Positions 13,750 to 22,178 of a DNA stretch of 44,209 bases are shown one piece after another; the first letter of the stretch is position 1; the number at the start of each line of letters is the position of its first letter. The position numbers and the translations under genes are program-made. Source of the DNA: Bacteroidia bacterium (GTDB lineage: Bacteria > Bacteroidota > Bacteroidia > Bacteroidales > Azobacteroidaceae); the NCBI GenBank assembly GCA_025996865.1, contig BNTV01000025.1:1-44209 (forward strand). The letters are read 5' to 3'. The notes beneath the pieces were generated by a model. It made no database searches. It was given only the letters and a program-made list of their open reading frames with translations, and was not told the DNA's origin.

Positions 13750-14691
13750 TTATTTTTGAGTTATATAATCTAAGTATTTTTGAAAGAAGCGTTTGAAAAA
13801 AGGAAGCCTTATCAATCCATATTCAAATAAGAAAATTCCGGTCAAAGCGCAAAGAATCCCTGATAAAACATCTATAATGTAATGATGCGCGGTATAAACC
13901 GCCGTCGCCCAGATTCCGAACATGAATAGTACAATGGTAGTCAGAATTGCCCAATGGCTTTTATTTTTCAGGGCATAAAACAATACGATGACCAAATAGG
14001 CGGAATGTAACGACGGGAGCGCGGCAAAGACGTTGGCATTGCGACCATAAATCGAATCAAACACCGGCAATCCGGTTAAAGCGTCAAATCGAGCAAGTCC
14101 GGCCATGTTTCCGGGTGTATCTAAAACAGGTTCAAAACCGAAATTCAAGGCATACCAGGGTGGAGCCGCCGGATGCACATAATAACAGGCAAAACCGAGT
14201 AAATTAACAAAAAGGAAAACCATGGAAAACCGGAGAAACAGATTCTTTTGCTTCTTCCGATACAAATATAAACCGAATGCGATTGGAATGGGCACCCATC
14301 CCAGATAAAAAATACCGGCCAAGAAATCGATTGTCGGATGATTGTGCAAAGCAAAATATTCGGAAGGAATCAGCAGGGAGCCATTGTCGATGATTCCGAA
14401 AAGTGATTTTTCCAGGTTGTAAAGGGCTTCCACATCAATTGAATTTACCATGAAATTAGGGAAAACACGCATCCAATCGTAAGAAATACCAAAAATGACA
14501 AAGGGAAGAAGTCCCACAATCAATTTTCGGGAATCCATATTCGCAAAAAACAATAAACAGAAAAGAACCGCTAATAGGAAATGCTCCGGACGCAGGCCTA
14601 CAAAAATAAATGTCAGTATAAAAAAAGCGAACAAAATAGCAATTGCCAAAATACTTTCTTTCAGTGTGGGAAAAGAGAAATTAATCTTCAT
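13750..14691 (-). CDS. PAP2/AUR1-like membrane enzyme, probable inositol phosphosphingolipid synthase
   Basis: From ATG at 14691 this gives 313 residues with about six or seven membrane helices. A TTG at 14712 would add seven residues. The PAP2 catalytic motifs are AALPSLHSAY (histidine of motif 2) and YTAHHYIIDVLSG (motif 3 histidine and aspartate). The spacing and the long N-terminal membrane part resemble AUR1-like inositol phosphorylceramide synthases rather than simple phosphatases. In Bacteroides thetaiotaomicron the gene in this position of the inositol-lipid cluster (BT_1522, from memory) is the proposed inositol phosphosphingolipid synthase, which moves phosphoinositol from phosphatidylinositol to a ceramide. 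It begins 17 bases after the phosphatidylinositol-phosphate synthase gene. Confidence 0.8.
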   Translation of the reverse strand: MKINFSFPTLKESILAIAILFAFFILTFIFVGLRPEHFLLAVLFCLLFFANMDSRKLIVGLLPFVIFGISYDWMRVFPNFMVNSIDVEALYNLEKSLFGIIDNGSLLIPSEYFALHNHPTIDFLAGIFYLGWVPIPIAFGLYLYRKKQKNLFLRFSMVFLFVNLLGFACYYVHPAAPPWYALNFGFEPVLDTPGNMAGLARFDALTGLPVFDSIYGRNANVFAALPSLHSAYLVIVLFYALKNKSHWAILTTIVLFMFGIWATAVYTAHHYIIDVLSGILCALTGIFLFEYGLIRLPFFKRFFQKYLDYITQK

Positions 14692-14708
14692 TTGAGTACG
14701 TCGATTTA

Positions 14709-15425
14709 TCAATTCTTACCTTTTTCTTCTTGATCTTTTATCATTAATGCCTTGCGACAGTGGTTCAGTCGTCCGATGGCCGTTATATTTGCAAATACGG
14801 CGACGATAACCAAAGGAATGACAAAAATGAGTATGGGTTCAAATACAGGAAATGAAAAAGGAGAAATGTATAGCTTGTAATCTCCTGCAAAATGATAAAA
14901 AACGCCGCAACCGATAGCGCCGAGACTGATGATAACCACTCGTTCGGGACGTTGCATAAAACCGCCTTTACATTCGATTCCCAGTCCTTCGGCTCTGGCG
15001 CGAACATAACTAACCATCATAGAACCGATAAGCGCAATAAATCCGAATAAAGAACTGAAAAAATAGCCTTGCAGAATGAGGTAATAACTAATGCCGAAAA
15101 GTACGGTTAGTTCGCTGTATCTGTCTAATACAGAGTCAAACAAAGCGCCATACTTGGAAGACATATTGCCGAGACGGGCGACTTGTCCGTCCAGCATATC
15201 GAATAAACCTGCAAATAAAATCACAAATCCGGCCCATCCAACGTATGAAAAATTGCCTCTGTCACCGTGTATTGCCCCATAAATAAAAATCACACAGGCA
15301 ACAACATTAAAAAACAAACCGGCTCCGGTAACAAAATTAGGGGTAATGCCTATTTTAATCATTCCGCGTACAGCCGGATTTATAATCTTATAAATAATTT
15401 GTTGGGCAACATCTCTTGCTTTCAT
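14709..15425 (-). CDS. Phosphatidylinositol phosphate synthase (CDP-alcohol phosphatidyltransferase)
   Basis: This 238-residue integral membrane protein carries the complete CDP-alcohol transferase motif DxxDGxxAR(x8)GxxxDxxxD, with D76, D79, G80, A83, R84, G93, D97 and D101 ([23 protein letters not shown]). About six helices are predicted. It would join CDP-diacylglycerol and inositol-1-phosphate to phosphatidylinositol phosphate, in line with the Bacteroides enzyme at this place in the cluster (BT_1523, from memory). The neighbours supply the rest: a PgpA-like phosphatase upstream, the AUR1-like enzyme downstream and inositol-phosphate synthase on the other strand. In isolation it could be taken for a phosphatidylglycerophosphate synthase; the context decides. 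Confidence 0.88.
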   Translation of the reverse strand: MKARDVAQQIIYKIINPAVRGMIKIGITPNFVTGAGLFFNVVACVIFIYGAIHGDRGNFSYVGWAGFVILFAGLFDMLDGQVARLGNMSSKYGALFDSVLDRYSELTVLFGISYYLILQGYFFSSLFGFIALIGSMMVSYVRARAEGLGIECKGGFMQRPERVVIISLGAIGCGVFYHFAGDYKLYISPFSFPVFEPILIFVIPLVIVAVFANITAIGRLNHCRKALMIKDQEEKGKN

Positions 15426-15484
15426 TGATAGCGCTTAGTATTTGTTATTTGTTATTTTTTATTTGAAATTTGCGATAAAGATAC

Positions 15485-16006
15485 TCATTTTTTTATATTT
15501 TTCGTACGATTTCGCTTGCTAAAAAATTTCCGGTAGTTATGATCTCTATATACAAATATGCGTTGCATATTGTAATTCCATACAAATCCGACAATTAGCG
15601 AAACGATAATTTTTGACACAATAAATATATCATCAAACATGTGTCCGAACAATTCTGTCAACCAGGTGATTTTTCTTAACAATTCTGTCATTATATACGT
15701 TCCGGATGTATTCAGAAATATACTACCCACCCAAACCATGAGATATTTGACCGCTACATATCTTTTTTTGATACCCATGGCTTTGAATGTCCACCGGTAG
15801 TTGACGATACAGTTCGTGATGCCTCCGCACACCGAACCCGAAAAAGTCGCATATACATAGTAAACCTCGAAAACCTTCGCCAAAACAATCGTGATGAGAA
15901 AGTCCGAAAGACTGGATAACTGGGAGGATAATTGCGCCCGCAAGAACATGAAAATTCCACCTTTGCCGACAATGTTATTGATGGTTTTCTTTATCCAATC
16001 AGCCAT
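15485..16006 (-). CDS. GtrA-like four-helix membrane protein
   Basis: The 173-residue protein has four hydrophobic helices and the GtrA/DPMS layout: an N-terminal FLRAQLSSQLSSLSDFLITIVL, the pair GGITNCIVNYRWTF and KYLMVWVGSIFLNTS, and a final helix with VSLIVGFVWNYNMQRIFVYR. GtrA-type proteins are thought to flip polyprenyl-phosphate sugars or otherwise support lipid-linked sugar transfer. The same gene sits between the phosphatase and the PI-phosphate synthase in the Bacteroides cluster, so a role in moving inositol lipids is plausible but unproven. Its start overlaps the end of the PgpA-like gene by 16 bases. Confidence 0.85.
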   Translation of the reverse strand: MADWIKKTINNIVGKGGIFMFLRAQLSSQLSSLSDFLITIVLAKVFEVYYVYATFSGSVCGGITNCIVNYRWTFKAMGIKKRYVAVKYLMVWVGSIFLNTSGTYIMTELLRKITWLTELFGHMFDDIFIVSKIIVSLIVGFVWNYNMQRIFVYRDHNYRKFFSKRNRTKNIKK

Positions 16007-16464
16007 CGTAAACCGTATAATGTGATTAAACTGTATATGCCGGCCAAAATGTCATCCAACATAATGCCGATTCCACCTTTAAAGTTTTCCATTTTTCTTA
16101 TTCCCAAGGGTTTGAATATGTCGAACAGACGAAACAAGGCCAATGCAGCCAAGCCGTAATAAATGTTTCCGTCGCTGACAAGCAACAAAGGAATCCAAAC
16201 GCCCACCATTTCATCTACCACCACGCGGGAAGGGTCTTCACCCCAGATTGTTTCCATAACGCCTGACGACCAAATGCCTAATATCGTAAATGCAATGATT
16301 AAAAGGCCGGTTGTCAGCAGCAATGGTTGGGCGGGGAAAAAAAGCGACAATCCCCACCAGATGATGGTTGCCAAAATTGCCCCGGCCGTTCCCGGCGCAA
16401 TCGGACAGTATCCGGACCCGAAACCGGTTGCTATTATTTTGTGAAAAAGGAGTTTCTGATTCAT
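15991..16464 (-). CDS. PgpA-like phosphatidylinositol-phosphate phosphatase
   Basis: The 157-residue membrane protein belongs to the phosphatidylglycerophosphatase A family: ATGFGSGYCPIAPGTAGA near the N-terminus, DPSRVVVDEMVGVW (the conserved acidic D/E motif, about residues 77-90), and FDIFKPLGIRKMENFKGGIGIMLDD containing the P-G-x-MxDD end. PgpA removes the phosphate of phosphatidylglycerol phosphate. In the inositol cluster the related enzyme (BT_1525, from memory) removes the phosphate of phosphatidylinositol phosphate. The location, two bases after a lipid kinase and overlapping a GtrA-like gene, supports that role. It could still be the housekeeping PgpA. Confidence 0.87.
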   Translation of the reverse strand: MNQKLLFHKIIATGFGSGYCPIAPGTAGAILATIIWWGLSLFFPAQPLLLTTGLLIIAFTILGIWSSGVMETIWGEDPSRVVVDEMVGVWIPLLLVSDGNIYYGLAALALFRLFDIFKPLGIRKMENFKGGIGIMLDDILAGIYSLITLYGLRWLIG

Positions 16465-16466
16465 TA

Positions 16467-17471
16467 TTATTTATTTTTGATTATTCCGGTAATTGATTGT
16501 TTTTCTGTAACATTCCTTTCCGGCTTTATATCTTCATATAATCGGTTGATATAACTAAAGAAAGAAGGGACATCATAGACTTGGGGCATTGGATTTAAAG
16601 GGGAAATTACACGTAAACCGCTTTGAAATACTTCAATAGAGATGGTTTCCCCCATATATACCGGTTCGCCGTCAATGTGTATGGCGCCGGGTTTCTTCTT
16701 TTTTAAAGTAAGTTTTCTCGTTTTGAAATATTCTACTTTATTGTTTTTCCGCATTTGTTTGGTAAACATCTGAACAACCAAATTGGCTATATCGAAAGGT
16801 GTAATCGGCGAAATAACAGCCACATCTATCAAGCCGTCGTTCATATCGGCATGGGGAGCGATAAAAGCGTTATTCCCGTATTGCGAGGCATTGGCGCAGG
16901 TCACTAAAAAAGCTTTTTTTGTCAGCGCCTCTTTGTTTTCGAGGCTAATTTCGTAGATATCCGGTTGAAATTTTATATACTCGGTCACAACATCTTTTAA
17001 ATAAGTCAATGGCCCTCGTCGTTTTTCTTCTGCAAAACGTTCACTGACGGAGGCGTCAAAACCTACTCCGCAGGTGCAGAAAAAAATATGGCCGTTCGCC
17101 TTGCAATAATCTATGGTCGTCACATTGCGCTCCATAATCACTTCCATCGCTTTCCGGATATCCATGGGTATGGAGAGATCTCTCGCCAAGCCGTTGCCGG
17201 AACCCATCGGCACAATTCCCAGAACGGCTGTGGAGTCAACCAATGCTTTTGCCACTTCGTTGACTGTCCCATCGCCGCCCACAGCAATGATATAATCGAC
17301 TTTGTCCCGGACCGCCTGATTAGCCAATTCAAAAGCATGTCCGGGATATTCCGTAAAGAAAAACCGCTTCTCAAATTTATCCTGCGGGATATATTGGTCT
17401 AACAGCGTCGGAATGCGTTTTTTGGATGCCGTGCCTGATATGGGATTTATGATTGCTGTAATTTTTTCCAT
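16467..17471 (-). CDS. YegS/DgkB-type lipid kinase
   Basis: I take ATG at 17471, giving 334 residues; longer in-frame starts overlap the promoters and the divergent gene. The sequence shows the diacylglycerol/sphingosine kinase catalytic domain: IINPISGTA (7-15), AVGGDGTVNEVA (ATP-binding GGDGT), PMGSGNGLARDL, and the C-terminal domain with GVGFDASVS and IHIDGEPVY. Members phosphorylate diacylglycerol, sphingoid bases or related lipids with ATP at the membrane. As the first gene of the minus-strand inositol-lipid operon it may supply phosphatidic acid or a phosphorylated sphingoid base. A TATCTTTG (minus strand, 17559-17552) lies about 80 bases upstream and supports the short start. Confidence 0.88.
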   Translation of the reverse strand: MEKITAIINPISGTASKKRIPTLLDQYIPQDKFEKRFFFTEYPGHAFELANQAVRDKVDYIIAVGGDGTVNEVAKALVDSTAVLGIVPMGSGNGLARDLSIPMDIRKAMEVIMERNVTTIDYCKANGHIFFCTCGVGFDASVSERFAEEKRRGPLTYLKDVVTEYIKFQPDIYEISLENKEALTKKAFLVTCANASQYGNNAFIAPHADMNDGLIDVAVISPITPFDIANLVVQMFTKQMRKNNKVEYFKTRKLTLKKKKPGAIHIDGEPVYMGETISIEVFQSGLRVISPLNPMPQVYDVPSFFSYINRLYEDIKPERNVTEKQSITGIIKNK

Positions 17472-17551
17472 TAAAGAGTATAAATGACCTGCAAAAATAA
17501 TAATAATTTGTTGAATGTCGAACGTTCCGTGAAGAATTTCTAAAATAAGGC

Positions 17552-17559
17552 CAAAGATA
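17552..17559 (-). promoter_or_regulatory. -7 element for the lipid-kinase/inositol-lipid operon
   Basis: CAAAGATA on the plus strand reads TATCTTTG on the minus strand. The position leaves an 80-base leader before the lipid-kinase ATG. No clear -33 box is seen. Confidence 0.5.
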
Positions 17560-17591
17560 TAAGGATGCACAATGAAATATTTGTAGCAATT

Positions 17592-17625
17592 TTTGCCGAC
17601 AGTTGGATAAAATGGATTAAATTTG
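17592..17625 (+). promoter_or_regulatory. Promoter-like site for HAD hydrolase and inositol-phosphate synthase
   Basis: TTTG at 17592-17595 and TAAATTTG at 17618-17625 (22 bases apart) lie 23 bases before the HAD gene ATG. They are divergent from the minus-strand promoter at 17552-17559, so the two halves of the inositol-lipid locus share one control region. Confidence 0.5.
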
Positions 17626-17648
17626 TAGATTGTTAGAAAAAGTAAATT

Positions 17649-18383
17649 ATGCTGAATATAGACCAAATTAAAGGGATTATTTTTGATTATGGCGCTACCA
17701 TGGATAGTAATGGGAAGCATTGGTCGGAAGTTTTGTGGGATGCATATCTGATGAACCAAGTGCCCGTAAAAAAACAAGAATTCAGAGATGCCTATTTATA
17801 TGGAGAAAAATATTTAGCCTTACATTCCGTTATTCAACCGGATTTTACTTTCAAGGATGTACTTTTAGCGAAGACAGATTTGCAGTTAAAATGGTTAATC
17901 GAACAAGGTTTTTTACCTTCAAGTTGCAATTCTTCGGAATATTCCCTTGCCATTTCAAATCAATGTTATATCTTTGCCATTGCTGCACTGAAAAAAGCGA
18001 GGCCAATTTTGAAAGAACTTGTTTCAAAATACCCTTTGGTATTGGTTTCCAATTTTTACGGAAATCTTGAGGCGGTCTTGAAAGATTTTAGTTTGGATAC
18101 TTATTTTAAGGGAATTATAGAATCAGCCGTTGTAGGAATCCGTAAGCCGGATCCTGCTATTTTTTCATTGGGCGTGGAAGCGCTGCAATTGAAACCGGAA
18201 GCGGTTGTTGTGATAGGAGATTCCTATACGAAAGACATACTTCCCGCTGCAAGTCTGGGTTGCCGGACCATCTGGCTCAGAGGCGCCGGATGGGAGAACG
18301 AACCTTTGAAAGGGGCAGCTGACAAAGTTATTTATGATTTTGAAGCATTGAGAGAAATATTTGGAATTTTAAAAAACGACTGA
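17649..18383 (+). CDS. HAD-superfamily hydrolase
   Basis: The 244-residue protein has a HAD core with motif I as FDYGATMDSNG (about residues 13-23), motif II around VLVSNFYGN, motif III lysine in GIRKPDPAIF and motif IV as VVIGDSYTKDI. In motif I the second aspartate of DxD is a glycine (DYG), which removes the usual acid/base residue; related proteins in Bacteroidota also have DYGGT here. It is 52 bases before the inositol-phosphate synthase gene. A role as inositol-phosphate or sugar-phosphate phosphatase is attractive from the context but not shown. An HWSEVLWDAYLMN segment begins the cap domain. Confidence 0.8.
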   Translation: MLNIDQIKGIIFDYGATMDSNGKHWSEVLWDAYLMNQVPVKKQEFRDAYLYGEKYLALHSVIQPDFTFKDVLLAKTDLQLKWLIEQGFLPSSCNSSEYSLAISNQCYIFAIAALKKARPILKELVSKYPLVLVSNFYGNLEAVLKDFSLDTYFKGIIESAVVGIRKPDPAIFSLGVEALQLKPEAVVVIGDSYTKDILPAASLGCRTIWLRGAGWENEPLKGAADKVIYDFEALREIFGILKND

Positions 18384-18435
18384 TGCTGTTTTTCAGCCGC
18401 TAAAATATATACAACGAATAAAAAAAATAAGAATT

Positions 18436-19734
18436 ATGGAAAAGGTACAAGTAAAAGACGCTAAAGGTAAATTAGGCGTACTTACTGTAGGAGTAGGCGC
18501 TGTGGCAACTACTTTCATTGCTGGAACTTTATTGGCTCGCAAGGGTCAGGGCATTCCTGTGGGTTCTTTGACACAGTTGGGAACGATGCGTTTGGGTAAA
18601 CGGGAAGAAAATCGTTTCCCCAAAATCAAGGATGCGGTGCCATTGGCAAATTTGGACGACATCGTTTTTGGCGGTTGGGACATTTTTGAAGACAATGCTT
18701 ACGAAGCGGCTCGTCACGCAGAAGTGTTGACCGTCGAAGATTTGGACAAGGTAAAAGACGAATTGGAAGCAATTCAACCGATGAAAGCTGTTTTTGACCA
18801 GGATTTCGTGAAACGTTTGCATGGTACTTGGGTAAAACAAGCGCCTACCAAATGGGATTTGAAAGAATTGGTGCGCAAAGACATTCAATCATTTAAAGAG
18901 AAAAACAACTGCGACCGTATCGTGGTAATTTGGTGCGGTTCGACTGAAGTTTATTTACCCCTTTCAGAGGTACATAACTCGCTTCCCGCTTTGCAAAAAG
19001 CCATGAAAGAGCCGAATAGCGACCAAATTTCTCCGTCGTTGATTTATGCTTATGCGGCAGTGGAAGAAGGCGTTCCGTTTATCAATGGCGCTCCCAACAC
19101 AACGGTTGATTTTCCGGCGATGTGGGATTTGTCGGCGCAAACACAAACGCCTATCTGCGGTAAAGACTTTAAAACGGGTCAAACCATGATGAAAACCGTG
19201 CTCTCTCCCATGTTGAAAACCCGTATGCTCGGTTTGAGCGGCTGGTTTTCGACCAATATCCTGGGAAATCGCGACGGCGAAGTATTGGACGATCCGGGTT
19301 CATTCAAAACGAAGGAAGTATCTAAATTATCGGTAATTGACAATATTCTGCAACCGGATTTGTACCCCGAATTGTACGGAAATATTTACCACAAGGTGCG
19401 TATTAATTATTATCCGCCGCGCAAAGACAATAAAGAAGGATGGGACAACATTGATATTTTTGGCTGGTTGGGCTACCCGATGCAGTTGAAAGTAGATTTC
19501 TTGTGCCGCGACTCTATTTTGGCCGCTCCCTTGTGTCTGGACTTGGTGTTGCTGTCCGACTTGGCCAAACGCGCCGGATTCAGCGGAATTCAATCGTGGC
19601 TATCGTTCTATTTCAAGAGTCCGATGCACGACAACGAACATATTGCCGAACACGATTTGTTCATCCAGTCCGTGAAAATGAAAAATACCTTGCGTCAAAT
19701 AATCGGCGAGGAAACGATTGATTTTATGGATTAA
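18436..19734 (+). CDS. ino1: Myo-inositol-1-phosphate synthase
   Basis: The 432-residue enzyme converts glucose-6-phosphate to inositol-1-phosphate with bound NAD. The NAD-binding glycine-rich loop is VGVGAVATTFIAGTL (about 17-31), followed by the conserved VFGGWDIFEDNAYEAA. The catalytic core shows NGAPNTTVDFPAM, GKDFKTGQTMMKTVL (active-site lysine and threonine), GNRDGEVLDDP and WLGYPMQLKVDFLCRDSILAAPLCLDLVLL, of which shorter pieces suffice to identify the family. This is the actinobacterial/Bacteroidota-type synthase. It supplies inositol phosphate to the divergent phosphatidylinositol-phosphate synthase operon. It follows the HAD gene and precedes an AraC-type regulator gene. Confidence 0.95.
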   Translation: MEKVQVKDAKGKLGVLTVGVGAVATTFIAGTLLARKGQGIPVGSLTQLGTMRLGKREENRFPKIKDAVPLANLDDIVFGGWDIFEDNAYEAARHAEVLTVEDLDKVKDELEAIQPMKAVFDQDFVKRLHGTWVKQAPTKWDLKELVRKDIQSFKEKNNCDRIVVIWCGSTEVYLPLSEVHNSLPALQKAMKEPNSDQISPSLIYAYAAVEEGVPFINGAPNTTVDFPAMWDLSAQTQTPICGKDFKTGQTMMKTVLSPMLKTRMLGLSGWFSTNILGNRDGEVLDDPGSFKTKEVSKLSVIDNILQPDLYPELYGNIYHKVRINYYPPRKDNKEGWDNIDIFGWLGYPMQLKVDFLCRDSILAAPLCLDLVLLSDLAKRAGFSGIQSWLSFYFKSPMHDNEHIAEHDLFIQSVKMKNTLRQIIGEETIDFMD

Positions 19735-19753
19735 TGGGGTAGGGAATTAATAT

Positions 19754-20617
19754 ATGCCGATGGAAGATATTGTAACTAACAAAAATGTATCGTCCCAAGT
19801 ATCACAAACAAAAATTCAAGATATTTGGGAAAGTATTTCCTTATCTAAAAAGGCATGTTGGATTACTAAACATTTATCGGAACCGGTTATTTTTTTTCTT
19901 ATCGAAGGTAAAATTCAATTGACAATTAATTATACGGACATTTATACGGTTAATCAGTCTGAAATGTGTCTATTGCCGGATGCAACCCATTGCAAAGTGG
20001 AAGCTGTGGAGCAAAGTCATATTATGATTTGTTCCTTATCGATAGAATTTCTGCTTTTTGGAAAAGAAATATTGGAAGAATTACCGTTTGACAATATCGA
20101 CCCAAAAAAAATAATAAAAAAATTGCCGGTTTCGGAAACTATTTTGCAGTATCTTTTGTTATTACATAAATGCATGAAAGAAGGACTTGATTCATACTAT
20201 TTTTTCGATTTGAAAAGAAATGAACTGAACTTGCTTTTATTTGCATATTATAAAGAAATAGAGTTGACTCAATTTTTTCAAAGCGTTCTTTCAAAGGATA
20301 TTCTGTTCAAGCGGTTTGTTCTGAATAATTACCTTTTGGTAAAAAATGTTCAGGAATTGGCGGAATTGGCTAACTATTCAACATCCGGGTTTATTAAGAA
20401 ATTTCAAAAAATTTTTGATGAATCGCCATACAAATGGATGCAAAAACAAAAAGCAACGAAAATTCTGATCGAAATAAACAGGGGAGTGAAATCTTTGCAA
20501 GAAATAGGCAATGAATATAAGTTTTCCTCGTATCAACATTTTTCGAGTTTTTGCAAAGCCATGTTTGGCCTTCCGCCTACCGAAATTTATGGAGAAAACT
20601 TGGAAATGAATATATAA
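19754..20617 (+). CDS. AraC-family transcriptional regulator
   Basis: The 287-residue protein has a cupin-like N-terminal half (EPVIFFLIEGKIQLTIN, QSEMCLLPDATHCKVEA) and a C-terminal AraC double helix-turn-helix (about 195-280) with VKNVQELAELANYSTSGFIKKF and SLQEIGNEYKFSSYQHFSSF. The KKFQKIFDESPYKWMQKQKA linker is typical. Such regulators activate or repress nearby genes in response to a small molecule bound in the cupin part. It follows inositol-phosphate synthase by 19 bases, so it may be co-transcribed and regulate that locus, or control the polysaccharide genes that follow. Confidence 0.88.
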   Translation: MPMEDIVTNKNVSSQVSQTKIQDIWESISLSKKACWITKHLSEPVIFFLIEGKIQLTINYTDIYTVNQSEMCLLPDATHCKVEAVEQSHIMICSLSIEFLLFGKEILEELPFDNIDPKKIIKKLPVSETILQYLLLLHKCMKEGLDSYYFFDLKRNELNLLLFAYYKEIELTQFFQSVLSKDILFKRFVLNNYLLVKNVQELAELANYSTSGFIKKFQKIFDESPYKWMQKQKATKILIEINRGVKSLQEIGNEYKFSSYQHFSSFCKAMFGLPPTEIYGENLEMNI

Positions 20618-20685
20618 ATTGAGATAAGGTAAAAATATATGTTAAATGGGTAATAATTTATGAGTGCAGATTTTGCAAATTGACA

Positions 20686-20693
20686 TATCTTTG
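20686..20693 (+). promoter_or_regulatory. -7 element before the small coiled protein gene
   Basis: TATCTTTG at 20686-20693 matches the Bacteroidota -7 consensus. It lies inside the longer possible reading frame that begins at 20664, so it supports the ATG at 20757 as the true start. Confidence 0.6.
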
Positions 20694-20756
20694 CTCTGTT
20701 TTTTAGAGAGACATTCTTTAGTATTTAGATTTTATCAACTTTTTATAAATAAAATT

Positions 20757-21038
20757 ATGGCTAAGCAAACATCATTCGCTCATCAGAGAAAAGTATTAGA
20801 ACAATTTTCATCTGTACTTTCTGAATTTGAAAATGAATTTAAGGGATTGATTTACAGATACGAACAAGATATCGTATCTTTGTATGAAAACGATGGATTA
20901 ATGGAGGAAATTTATGATGATTATTCCAATACTTATTTGACTCCGTTAAAATCTTCATTGGCTGAATTATTAGCAAGAATTCAGGAAGAAGATATTCCAT
21001 ATATCGAAAAAGAATTGGATTTTATTTCTTCACGCTAA
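20757..21038 (+). CDS. Small acidic helical protein of unknown function
   Basis: The chosen ATG (20757) gives 93 residues; an upstream start at 20664 would place the promoter-like TATCTTTG inside the gene. The protein is mostly helical and acidic, with heptad-like runs (VLEQFSSVLSEFENEF, YLTPLKSSLAELLARI) and many tyrosines. It has no signal peptide or membrane segment. I recognise no domain. It precedes a HU/LysM membrane protein gene on the same strand, with 51 bases between them, and may belong with it. Confidence 0.65.
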   Translation: MAKQTSFAHQRKVLEQFSSVLSEFENEFKGLIYRYEQDIVSLYENDGLMEEIYDDYSNTYLTPLKSSLAELLARIQEEDIPYIEKELDFISSR

Positions 21039-21089
21039 TTAAAAGCGTGTTGATAATTGGTTTATTAATTATATTACTTTCCACGAGCT

Positions 21090-22133
21090 ATGAACAAAGG
21101 GAAGAATTTTAACGGCGGACATATTATGGTAGAGACATTAAGCGCTTCTATTGCATCTCTTCTTTTAACGGAGGGGAAAGTTGTTATTCCCGAATTAGGC
21201 TATTTGGAGTTAAAAGTTTTTCCCGATAAACGAACGGTATTGTTTAAGGCTACGGAAAATATGACGTTATTTTTGGCCTCGGAAGGTTCAATTCAATCTC
21301 ACATCTACAATAACATATCTGTACCGTTGAAAGAAGGGAAAGTTGTAACTTTACCTGAAGTTGGAATTTTTCGGCCGATAAAAAACGGGGATGGTTCTTA
21401 TCGCATTTCTTATACGATATCTTCCGCATTTCGTAAGTTATTGAACGATGCGAAAGAAAACGAAATTGAAGCGGAAAAACCGGAAGTACCTGTAACCCTT
21501 GTACAAGCGGAGGATGAAAAACCTCTTATTTCAGATGTTGAGCTTGCTATTGAAAAGCAAAGCGTGGAGAAAGAAAAAGAGGTGAAAGTTTCCGTTCCAA
21601 GACAAGAGGCAAGATCAGAAATTAAAGTAGATCGAAAAACAACGCCTTCGTATGTGCGTAATACCTCTAAAGTGGGCGACTTGGTTGTACCACAAGAGGA
21701 AAGGGAAAGTAATGTGACGAGGATGAGCGGTATTATTGTTGCAATTGCGGTGCTAATAGCCGTGGTTTTAATAGCCTGGTATTTCATACCGGGAAGTAAA
21801 AATAAGCGTAATAATTATGCTTTTGTCGCAGAGAATAATAAGAAAGCCCTACTGACCGGTCAATCAAAAGAATCAACTAAATTCTATAAATCAATTGATT
21901 TACCCTCTCTTGCAGAGCAAAAATATGGGAATCGGATGTTTTGGGTTTACATTTATGAAGCTAATAGAGATAAGATTTCTTCTCCTGTGAATATCCCTAC
22001 GGGAACTGATTTGAGACTTCCGGATTTGTGGGAAGATTATAAGGTGGATGTAATGGATAGCATGGAAATAAAAAGAGCAGGAATATTATCCGACAGAATG
22101 TTAAAACCAGAAGGTACAACGCTAAAAAAATAA
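21090..22133 (+). CDS. HU-CCDC81-like domain protein with TM helix and LysM-like domain
   Basis: The 347-residue protein has three parts. Residues 13-115 resemble the prokaryotic HU/CCDC81 domain: VETLSASIASLLLTEGKVVI, PELGYLELKV, and the second lobe KEGKVVTLPEVGIFRPIKNG. A long charged linker rich in K, E, V and P (115-210) leads to a transmembrane helix (about 212-232, GIIVAIAVLIAVVLIAWYF). The outer part holds a LysM-like motif (SLAEQKYGNRMFWVYIYEAN, then NIPTGTDLRLPDL). Such HU-TM-peptidoglycan-binding proteins are a known Bacteroidota architecture and may connect the cytoplasm or nucleoid with the cell wall. The start could also be the ATG at 21126. The stop codon lies inside a 20-bp tandem duplication. 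Confidence 0.8.
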   Translation: MNKGKNFNGGHIMVETLSASIASLLLTEGKVVIPELGYLELKVFPDKRTVLFKATENMTLFLASEGSIQSHIYNNISVPLKEGKVVTLPEVGIFRPIKNGDGSYRISYTISSAFRKLLNDAKENEIEAEKPEVPVTLVQAEDEKPLISDVELAIEKQSVEKEKEVKVSVPRQEARSEIKVDRKTTPSYVRNTSKVGDLVVPQEERESNVTRMSGIIVAIAVLIAVVLIAWYFIPGSKNKRNNYAFVAENNKKALLTGQSKESTKFYKSIDLPSLAEQKYGNRMFWVYIYEANRDKISSPVNIPTGTDLRLPDLWEDYKVDVMDSMEIKRAGILSDRMLKPEGTTLKK

Positions 22134-22157
22134 AAATAACGCTAAAAAAATAAAAAT
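22118..22157 (+). repeat. 20-bp perfect tandem duplication over a stop codon
   Basis: The unit AACGCTAAAAAAATAAAAAT occurs twice back to back (22118-22137 and 22138-22157). The first copy encodes the last residues and TAA of the HU/LysM gene; the second lies in the gap before the next gene. Confidence 0.9.
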
Positions 22158-22178
22158 ATAACTAAAAATATTATTGAA

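Noticed and set aside
13197..16554. Several plus-strand open frames inside the minus-strand lipid operon
   Set aside because: They are antisense shadows; the minus-strand frames carry complete family motifs and operon spacing.
17472..17777. N-terminal extension of the lipid kinase to 436 residues
   Set aside because: The extra 102 residues have no family match, overlap the divergent HAD gene and both promoter-like sites; the ATG at 17471 gives the normal kinase start.
20664..20756. Earlier start of the small helical protein
   Set aside because: A promoter -7 box lies inside that stretch, and the peptide it would add has no relation to the rest.
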